From the IMG/VR virus record IMGVR_UViG_3300032296_000886, positions 1 through 28,291 of that record: 28,291 bases of DNA; one strand, written 5' to 3'. Below, one piece after another: positions 19,043-25,645 of this stretch; position 1 is the first letter of the stretch; every line of letters starts with the position of its first letter. This DNA comes from a virus. Position numbers and translations under genes: made by a program. A model generated the notes under the pieces. The model was given only the letters and a program-made list of their open reading frames with translations. It was not told the origin of the DNA and ran no database searches.

Positions 19043-20608
19043 ATGCTGGTAGTTGAGAAGGCCAAGGCTCTGGCCCTCAAGCTGAACAACCCGAACCGGG
19101 TGCTGGACTCGATCCCCACGGCCAAGCCGCTGGAGGTTCGTGGCACCCAGATCGTGGTGACTCCGCACCGGCTCGATGAGGTCAGGGTTCTGCGCAATCT
19201 CGGGATCAAGGCACCCAGCCCCATCCTGCACTACTACGGCTGGCCGGGGCAGTACACCCCTTACGACCACCAGCGGGAGACGGCTGCGTTCTTGACGCTG
19301 CACCACCGCTGTCTGGTGCTCAACGAGATCGGCACGGGCAAGACCCAAAGCTCCCTGTGGGCAGCGGACTACCTGATCAAGACCAAGCACGTCAAGAAGG
19401 TGCTCATCCTGTCACCACTCAGTACGTTGGAGCGTGTGTGGGGCGACGGCATCTTTACCGGGTTGGTGCATCGCAAGTTCGTAGTGCTCCACGGCACCGC
19501 TGAGAAGCGCATGAAGTTGCTGCGCACCGAGGCTGACTTCTACATCATCAACCACGATGGCTTCCCCATCATCAAGGACGAGTGCCACGGCATGTTCGAT
19601 CTGGTGATCGTGGACGAAGCTGCTGTGCTGCGCAACCCATCGACCCAGCGGTTCAAGGTGTTCCGCAAGTGGATGGACAACAACCCGCAGGCACGGCTGT
19701 GGCTGATGACCGGCACACCGACACCGAACGATCCGACCGATGCGTGGGCACTGGCAAAGCTGGTCAACAGCCCGTACTGCACCAAGACGTTCACGGCCTT
19801 CCGTGAGCAGGTGATGATGAAGATCGGCCAGTGGAAGTTCGTGCCGCGCCCCGAGTCCGTGGAGATCGTGAAGCACATCCTGCAACCTGCTGTGCGATTC
19901 ACACGTGACGAGTGCTTTGACCTGCCCGAGACGATTGTGCAGACCCGGCAGGTGGAACTCACCGCCGAGCAGAAGAAGCACTACACCCAGATGCTGCGGC
20001 ACTTCGTCACTGAGGTGGCACAGGAGCGCAAGTCTGGCGGAACCATCACCGCAGTCAACGAGGCTGTGAAGATTCAGAAGTTGGTGCAGGTCGCTTGCGG
20101 CGTGGCGTATGGCGACGACGGTCAGAACATCGAGATCGACTGCTCACCACGTATCAACTTAGTGAAGGAGGTGATTGAGGAAGCTGGCGAGAAGGTGATC
20201 CTGTTCGTACCACTGACAGGGACACTGCACATGCTGGAGAAAGAACTGAGCAAGTACTGGACGGTGGGCGTGGTCAACGGCGAGGTGTCGAGCACACAAC
20301 GCAACAAGATATTCCACGACTTCCAACACCAGAAAGACCCCCACGTTTTGATTGCCCACCCCGGCACGATGGCTCATGGTCTGACACTGACCTCTGCCTC
20401 AACGATCATTTGGTACGGGCCGATCAACAGCAACGAGGTCTACGTGCAAGCCAACGGTCGCATCGAGCGTATCGGCAAGCGCAACGTGTCGAACGTCATC
20501 CACATCGAGGCCACTGACCTTGAGCACAAGATGTACGAGCGACTGAAGAACAAGCAGAAGTTGCAGGGCTTACTGCTTGACTTGATTCAACAACAAACAC
20601 AAAGGTGA
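19043..20608 (+). CDS. SNF2/superfamily 2 DNA helicase
   Basis: A 521-residue helicase starting MLVVEKAKALAL at ATG 19043; longer in-frame starts lie inside the VRR-NUC gene. Q motif YDHQ (74-77), motif I EIGTGKT (95-101), motif II DEAA (191-194), motif III MTGTPTPN (222-229) and motif VI QANGRIERIGK (from 469) define an SNF2-type SF2 ATPase, with no extra accessory domain. These enzymes translocate on double-stranded DNA and in phages are thought to support replication restart or recombination. The adjacent nuclease genes suggest a recombination or branch-processing set. Confidence 0.93.
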   Translation: MLVVEKAKALALKLNNPNRVLDSIPTAKPLEVRGTQIVVTPHRLDEVRVLRNLGIKAPSPILHYYGWPGQYTPYDHQRETAAFLTLHHRCLVLNEIGTGKTQSSLWAADYLIKTKHVKKVLILSPLSTLERVWGDGIFTGLVHRKFVVLHGTAEKRMKLLRTEADFYIINHDGFPIIKDECHGMFDLVIVDEAAVLRNPSTQRFKVFRKWMDNNPQARLWLMTGTPTPNDPTDAWALAKLVNSPYCTKTFTAFREQVMMKIGQWKFVPRPESVEIVKHILQPAVRFTRDECFDLPETIVQTRQVELTAEQKKHYTQMLRHFVTEVAQERKSGGTITAVNEAVKIQKLVQVACGVAYGDDGQNIEIDCSPRINLVKEVIEEAGEKVILFVPLTGTLHMLEKELSKYWTVGVVNGEVSSTQRNKIFHDFQHQKDPHVLIAHPGTMAHGLTLTSASTIIWYGPINSNEVYVQANGRIERIGKRNVSNVIHIEATDLEHKMYERLKNKQKLQGLLLDLIQQQTQR

Positions 20609-20612
20609 TGAC

Positions 20613-21059
20613 ATGAGTGAAGCAGAAGTAGCATCGGACGCACGACTCCGCATAAACGTGCCCAACGTAGGTGATGTGATCCGCACCTACATGAAGCTGC
20701 GCGACCAGAAAGCCGCCATCGAAGGCGAAGTGAAGGAGCGCGTGGCTGATCTCAAAGCCAAGATGGACAAGCTGGAGGCGTACCTCAAGACGCAGATGGA
20801 TGCGCAGGGACTGACCAGCTTCAAGTCTGACTACGGCACAGCGTTCCTCACCACCACGGACTACGCGAACGTGGCTGACTGGGATGCGGTGCTGGGCTTC
20901 ATCCGCGACAACGAGGCGTTCGACATGCTGGAGAAGCGTGTCAGCAAGATCGCTGTGCGTGGCTACATCGAGGCCAACAAGGCAGTTCCCCCCGGCATTA
21001 CATACGGCACCAAGCTGGAGGTGAACATTCGCAAACCCGGTGCCAAGGCAGAGGAGTGA
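20613..21059 (+). CDS. Conserved phage protein, helical N-terminus
   Basis: A 148-residue protein with AAAGGT before ATG 20613. Residues about 20-65 form a long charged helix able to coil (LRDQKAAIEGEVKERVADLK). The body has the segment QGLTSFKSDYGTAFLTT and ends in VPPGITYGTKLEVNIRKPG. I recall similar 'GLTSFKT-xx-GTA' proteins near replication genes in other phages, without an assigned function. Its place between helicase and SSB-like gene suggests a role in replication or recombination. Confidence 0.82.
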   Translation: MSEAEVASDARLRINVPNVGDVIRTYMKLRDQKAAIEGEVKERVADLKAKMDKLEAYLKTQMDAQGLTSFKSDYGTAFLTTTDYANVADWDAVLGFIRDNEAFDMLEKRVSKIAVRGYIEANKAVPPGITYGTKLEVNIRKPGAKAEE

Positions 21060-21060
21060 C

Positions 21061-21456
21061 ATGATCAAAGCATTCAAACGATGGCTGGCGAAAGCCGCCT
21101 ACGACGGGCTGAACCAGCCCAGAGAGACAGAGCGCATCAACAAGTTGCACGACATGTTCAGCAACAACATGGCCGCAATGGTCGCGTTCAAGATCGACAA
21201 CGGTTTCGTCGTCCGCACCATGAATCCAGACGCCGCTATCCACGGTGAGCGGATGCCGGGGTTTGTGTACTGCGCCGACCATCAAGCCATCGCTGACCAC
21301 CTCGTGTCGTCAGCCATGCGCGACAAGCTGGGCGTTCAGTCCGACATGTTCGAGAAGGAGAAACAAGCAGCACAACGTCAGTACGCAGCATCCCAAGCCG
21401 GTGGCCTCATCGGCGCATCCCGCGCCCTCGGCGCACAAGTCCAATCCCGTATCTAA
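21061..21456 (+). CDS. Hypothetical protein
   Basis: A 131-residue protein starting MIKAFKRWLAKAAYDG, with GAGGAG before ATG 21061, 1 nt after the previous stop. It has an amphipathic basic N-terminal helix, a middle with strands (AAMVAFKIDNGFVVRTMNPD) and a low-complexity Ala/Gln/Gly C-terminus. No family recognised. Confidence 0.78.
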   Translation: MIKAFKRWLAKAAYDGLNQPRETERINKLHDMFSNNMAAMVAFKIDNGFVVRTMNPDAAIHGERMPGFVYCADHQAIADHLVSSAMRDKLGVQSDMFEKEKQAAQRQYAASQAGGLIGASRALGAQVQSRI

Positions 21457-21472
21457 CCCAAGGAGTCTCACA

Positions 21473-22471
21473 ATGAGCAACATCGTTCCCGTCAACATCC
21501 AAGTTCCCGCCCACCTCGCCGGTCGTGTGGGTGTCCCATCTGTCCTCGGCGCTGCCCTCACTGGTGGCCTGTCGTCTGGTCAGACGTTCCCCAAGATTTC
21601 CATCAAGGCCAGCCGCTTCCGCATCAAGGAAGGCGACACCGAGACGGTGCTGGAGTCCACCACGCTGGACGTGGTTGTCGTCGGTGCCAACCCCCGCCTG
21701 TCCAAGACTTGGTACGCCAAGCAGTGGGACGCCAACGCCGAACCCGTGGCACCTGACTGCTTCTCTCTGGATGGTGTGTCGCCTGATCCCGAAGCCGAAG
21801 ACCCGCAGAACGATCTGTGCGCAAGCTGCCCGCACAACGCATGGGGTTCCAAGGTCACGCCCACCGGCCAGCAAGTCAAAGCCTGCTCCGACAAGAAGCG
21901 TCTAGCTGTCGTCGCTGCCGATGATCCGAGCGGCCCGGTCTACCTGCTGGAAGTCACGCCTGCTGCACTGAAGGGCCTGAACCAGTACCAGAAAGAACTG
22001 GCTGTGCGTGGCATCCCGCCTGAGATCGTCAAGACTCGTGTATCCTTCGACACTGATGCGTCGTTCCCGAAGCTGAAGTTCACCTTCGGCGGGTTCCTTG
22101 AGGCCGACGTACAGGAAGTTGTTGACACGCTGTTCGGTTCTGAACAGGTTAAAGAGATCACCGGGGAAACCCTTAGAACGCCAGTGGCTGTGCCCAAGAT
22201 CGCAGCCCCTGCACCAGTTGCGCCGAAGCCCGCTGTCAAAGCAGCGGCACCCGTTGAGGAACCTGCACCTGCCCCTGCACCCGCACAGGCTGCTGCCCCC
22301 AAGCGTGGTTTCGGCGCATCCAAACCGGCTGCTGCCGCCCCTGCCGCTGCACCCGCAGCGAAGGCGGCTCCGGCCAAGGCTGCTGCTCCCGCACCGAGCG
22401 CAGAAGCTGCAACATCTTTGGCTGATGAGATCGCTGCCCTTGTCGGGGAGGTGAACGCAGATGACGCCTAA
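21473..22471 (+). CDS. Four-cysteine protein with Ala/Pro-rich linker and acidic tail (possible ssDNA-binding protein)
   Basis: A 332-residue protein with AAGGAG before ATG 21473. The N-terminal 225 residues are beta-rich and hold Cys96, Cys116, Cys119 and Cys138 (CASCPHNAWGS region), likely a zinc or iron-sulphur site. Residues about 230-315 are low complexity, nearly all Ala, Pro and Lys, and the end (SLADEIAALVGEVNADDA) is acidic. A folded core, flexible linker and acidic tip match the architecture of single-stranded DNA-binding proteins, whose tips recruit partners. The neighbouring helicase and prim-pol support this. No OB-fold motif is provable by eye, so the function is an inference. 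Confidence 0.8.
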   Translation: MSNIVPVNIQVPAHLAGRVGVPSVLGAALTGGLSSGQTFPKISIKASRFRIKEGDTETVLESTTLDVVVVGANPRLSKTWYAKQWDANAEPVAPDCFSLDGVSPDPEAEDPQNDLCASCPHNAWGSKVTPTGQQVKACSDKKRLAVVAADDPSGPVYLLEVTPAALKGLNQYQKELAVRGIPPEIVKTRVSFDTDASFPKLKFTFGGFLEADVQEVVDTLFGSEQVKEITGETLRTPVAVPKIAAPAPVAPKPAVKAAAPVEEPAPAPAPAQAAAPKRGFGASKPAAAAPAAAPAAKAAPAKAAAPAPSAEAATSLADEIAALVGEVNADDA

Positions 22472-22748
22472 GCCGCCCCTCGACTTCAACAAGGTCGAGG
22501 CGCTTCGGAAGCACATGCTCCTGACAACTTCGGATATGGCCGAATTGTTGGGAGTGTCCCGGATGACTTATTATGGCTGGGTGAAGGGCAAGCCCCTTCG
22601 CAAGTCGAATGATGAGTCAGTCAGGACGATGCTTCGCAGGCTGCTGGCAGTGATGACAGACCACGGGTGGCCCATGCCAGACGTGATCGCGTCGGATCAG
22701 AAGCAGCGCAAGGAGCGCCTTGTTGCGATTCTGAACTCGGATAACTAA
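22461..22748 (+). CDS. HTH (Cro/CI-like) DNA-binding regulator
   Basis: A 95-residue protein with GGGAGGTGA well placed before ATG 22461, inside the end of the previous gene. Residues about 17-41 are a helix-turn-helix (MLLTTSDMAELLGVSRMTYY) with the 'S/T-x-x-x-A-x-x-L-G-V-S-x-x-T' pattern of XRE-type regulators, followed by GWVKGKPLRKSN. The remainder is helical. It may control the early promoters or the palindrome arrays at 4153-4212 or 5074-5474, but no link is shown by sequence. Confidence 0.85.
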   Translation: MTPKPPLDFNKVEALRKHMLLTTSDMAELLGVSRMTYYGWVKGKPLRKSNDESVRTMLRRLLAVMTDHGWPMPDVIASDQKQRKERLVAILNSDN

Positions 22749-22753
22749 GGTGG

Positions 22754-22778
22754 TGGGGCGGGCACAACACCCGCCCCA
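22754..22778 (+). promoter_or_regulatory. Very stable hairpin before the prim-pol gene
   Basis: A perfect 9-bp GC-rich stem TGGGGCGGG/CCCGCCCCA with a CACAACA loop begins 6 nt after the stop of the HTH gene. No T run follows, so it is not a standard terminator. It may be an RNA-stability or attenuation element that lowers prim-pol expression; the prim-pol AGGGG site lies just beyond. Confidence 0.6.
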
Positions 22779-22794
22779 TCTCAGCAGGGGCACT

Positions 22795-25644
22795 ATGAAC
22801 ACGTTGAACTTTCTTCAGCGGGTTCTACCGTCGGCAGGTTTCTATGTCACCACAGTCATCAATCCAGATGGGCGACGCCAAGGATTCTTCGCCACAGTAG
22901 AGGAACTCGCAAAAGCTGTCGTTGGCTTAGACCAGCGCGGCAACAACACATACTTCGCCATCTCGGCGTTCGTCGAGAAGGGGAACAGAAAACAGGAGAA
23001 CGTCCGGGCGACCAAGGTGATCGCACTGGATGTCGATTGCGGAGATGGCAAACCCTTCCCGACGTGGAAGGAGGGGCTGGCTGCGACGGGCAAGTTCATC
23101 CAAGAGATGGCACTGCCCAAGCCCATGATCATTCACTCGGGCAACGGTCTGCACGTCTACTGGGCGCTGACCGAAGAACTGGAGCCGCTGCGGTGGAAGC
23201 CGCTGGCCGAAGCCATGAAGGCTGCTGCCAAGGACAAGGGCTTCGAGATCGACCCGGCTGTGCCTGCGGACAGTGCGCGTGTGCTGCGCCCCGTGGGTAC
23301 CACGAACCCCAAGAGCGGAACTCAGGTCAAGCTGCTGATCGACGCAGCGCCCACCACCGTGGAGCAGATGACCTCGTGCCTGTCGGCGTACTTGGTGGCT
23401 CATCCTGTGAGCCTGCCACGTTCAACATCCAGCAGTCCGTTGGCACAAGCTCTCGTCGTCCAGAACGACCTGCCTCCGGCCAATGCCACCGTCGTGGCTG
23501 CGAAGTGCCAGCAGATCGGCTGGGCCATCAAGAACCAAGGCGATGTCGAGGAGCCATTCTGGTACGGCCTGATCGGTGTCGCGGCCTACTGCCAAGACGA
23601 AGTGGCAACCGCCATCGCGTGGTCGGATCAACACCCCGGCTACAACCAGAACGAAACCGTCCGCAAGCTATCACACTGGAAAACGGCAACGACAGGCCCG
23701 ACAACCTGCAAGAAGTTTGAGGAACTGCGCCCCGCTGGCTGCAAGGGCTGCAAGTTCAAAGACAAGGTGGGCACCCCTGCCCGCCTCGGCATCCAGTACC
23801 TTGAGGTCGCCCCGTCCAACACTGCCCCGGACTCAGCGGCCAACGACATCCCGGTGCCCCGCCCCTTCAAGCGCACCACGGACGGCATGAAGATGACCAT
23901 CGACGAGACGGACATCGACGTGTGCAAGTTCGACATCTACCCCGTGGCCTACGGCAAGGACGAGTCGCTCGGGTATGAGACGGTGCGCTTCCACTGGAAC
24001 CGCCCGCACATCGGCTGGCAAGAACTTGTGATGCGGCAGGCGCTGCTCACCGAAGGACACCGCGACTTTGCCACGGTCATCGCCGACCAAGGCATCGTCC
24101 TCCACAACCGTAACCAGACAGGATATTTTCAAATCATGCTGCGCTCATACATGGATGAGTTGCGGCAGAAACGTGCGATGACGAACCTGTACGCCACGAT
24201 GGGTTGGAAGGAGAACTTCTCCCAGTTCGTCATTGGTGACACGATTCTGCGTCGCAATGCTGATGGCTCCGTCAGCGAAGAATCAATCTCCCTCGCCTCC
24301 GGCTCTGCCCGACTCGGCCACGAGTTGTGGTCTACCGCTGGGTCGCTCGATGCGTGGATCGGCTTCACGTCGCTGCTTGCCAAGGCCGACCTGCGGGCAC
24401 ACATGTTCGCGCTGGCCGTGGGCTTCTCCGGCCCGCTGTATGCGTTCACTGGCCTCAAGGGTCTGACCGTCTCGCTGTACGGGCCGACAGGCGGCGGCAA
24501 GTCGCTGGCCCAGATGTGGATTCAGTCCATCTTCGGCAACCCCGAGAAGCTCCACTTCGCAGCCAAGTTCACCCAGAACTCGCTGTTCGGTCGCATGGGT
24601 CTGTACTCCCACATGCCCATGACCATCGACGAAGTGACCATGATGGACAACAAGGAAGTGGGCGACTTCGCGTACTGGGTCAGCCAAGGCCGGGACAAGG
24701 CGCGGATGAACCGCAACGCAGAGGAGCGGGACGCGAAGACGTGGGCACTGCCAGTGGTCGTGTCCACCAACAAGTCCATGAACTCCAAACTGATTGCCAG
24801 TGGTCTGGACACCGACGCGCAGTTGGCCCGTATCCTCGAAGTCAGCGTACCGCCCAGCAAGATATTCACCAAAGACAGCACGGCTGGCCGCAAGGTCTAC
24901 GAGTTCGTCACCAGCAACTACGGCCTCGTCGGTCGTGAGTTCATCAAGCGGCTGCTGGAACTGGGCGAGTCGGGTATCCGCGCTGCCATCGCGCAGGCCA
25001 CCGAAGACTTCCGCAAGGAGTACAAGGCGCAGTTCTCCGGTGAGGAGCGGTACTGGGAGCAGTCCATCATCCTTGCAAACCTCGCTGCCAAGCTGGCGAA
25101 AGACTGGGGCCTGATCGACTTCGACCACAAGGTCGGCATCGAGTGGGTGCTATCGCAAGTGGGAGCGATCCGTCGCGCTGCTGCGGAGTTCAAGGTCGAT
25201 GCGTTCGACCTGCTGACCGAATACCTCAACGAGAACTCAGACGCCACGCTGACCGTCACCCAGACGGGAACCAGCAAGCCACTGGTGGACTTCAGCCGTG
25301 TGCCCCGTGGCGAACTGCGGGTGCGCTTCGAGATGTACCGCAAGACAAACGGAGACATCTTCTCGCATGGCACCGTCATGCTGGATCGCACCCACTTCCG
25401 TCGCTGGCTGGCGCAGCGCGGCGCAGACTACAAGACGTTCATGGGTGAGTTGCACGACGAGGGCGTCGTCGCCACACCGAAGTCCAATAAGGCGTACCTC
25501 GGCAAAGACTCACCGATCAAGCTGGGCCAGTCCTACGTGATTGGGGTGAACCTCACGCATCCACGTCTGCAAGGCATCCTCAGTGACGCAGACCAAGCCC
25601 TTGAAGACTTGGCCTACGGTCAACTGAAGGTGGTCACTCCGTGA
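22795..25644 (+). CDS. Primase-polymerase / DUF927 helicase
   Basis: A 949-residue fusion protein starting MNTLNFLQRVLPSAG at ATG 22795 (AGGGG site; a longer GTG start would run through the hairpin). Residues 1-180 are an archaeo-eukaryotic-type prim-pol domain: Asp79-x-Asp81 (ALDVDCG), SGNGLH with His120, then ADSARVLRPVGTTNPK. The middle has a Cys-containing region (CKKFEELRPAGCKGCKF), and residues about 390-800 form a DUF927-type helicase with Walker A GPTGGGKS (563-570) and Walker B TIDE (Asp612-Glu613). It should unwind and prime DNA at the fork for the family A polymerase. Its 3' end overlaps the converging late gene by 11 bp. Confidence 0.93.
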   Translation: MNTLNFLQRVLPSAGFYVTTVINPDGRRQGFFATVEELAKAVVGLDQRGNNTYFAISAFVEKGNRKQENVRATKVIALDVDCGDGKPFPTWKEGLAATGKFIQEMALPKPMIIHSGNGLHVYWALTEELEPLRWKPLAEAMKAAAKDKGFEIDPAVPADSARVLRPVGTTNPKSGTQVKLLIDAAPTTVEQMTSCLSAYLVAHPVSLPRSTSSSPLAQALVVQNDLPPANATVVAAKCQQIGWAIKNQGDVEEPFWYGLIGVAAYCQDEVATAIAWSDQHPGYNQNETVRKLSHWKTATTGPTTCKKFEELRPAGCKGCKFKDKVGTPARLGIQYLEVAPSNTAPDSAANDIPVPRPFKRTTDGMKMTIDETDIDVCKFDIYPVAYGKDESLGYETVRFHWNRPHIGWQELVMRQALLTEGHRDFATVIADQGIVLHNRNQTGYFQIMLRSYMDELRQKRAMTNLYATMGWKENFSQFVIGDTILRRNADGSVSEESISLASGSARLGHELWSTAGSLDAWIGFTSLLAKADLRAHMFALAVGFSGPLYAFTGLKGLTVSLYGPTGGGKSLAQMWIQSIFGNPEKLHFAAKFTQNSLFGRMGLYSHMPMTIDEVTMMDNKEVGDFAYWVSQGRDKARMNRNAEERDAKTWALPVVVSTNKSMNSKLIASGLDTDAQLARILEVSVPPSKIFTKDSTAGRKVYEFVTSNYGLVGREFIKRLLELGESGIRAAIAQATEDFRKEYKAQFSGEERYWEQSIILANLAAKLAKDWGLIDFDHKVGIEWVLSQVGAIRRAAAEFKVDAFDLLTEYLNENSDATLTVTQTGTSKPLVDFSRVPRGELRVRFEMYRKTNGDIFSHGTVMLDRTHFRRWLAQRGADYKTFMGELHDEGVVATPKSNKAYLGKDSPIKLGQSYVIGVNLTHPRLQGILSDADQALEDLAYGQLKVVTP

Positions 25645-25645
25645 C
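25633..25645. repeat. Palindrome holding both converging stop codons
   Basis: GTCAC-TCC-GTGAC is a perfect inverted repeat. The stop of the minus-strand gene (25634-25636) lies in one arm and the stop of the prim-pol gene (25642-25644) in the other. The stem is too short for an intrinsic terminator and no T run flanks it. No other terminator is seen where the two arms meet. Confidence 0.55.
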
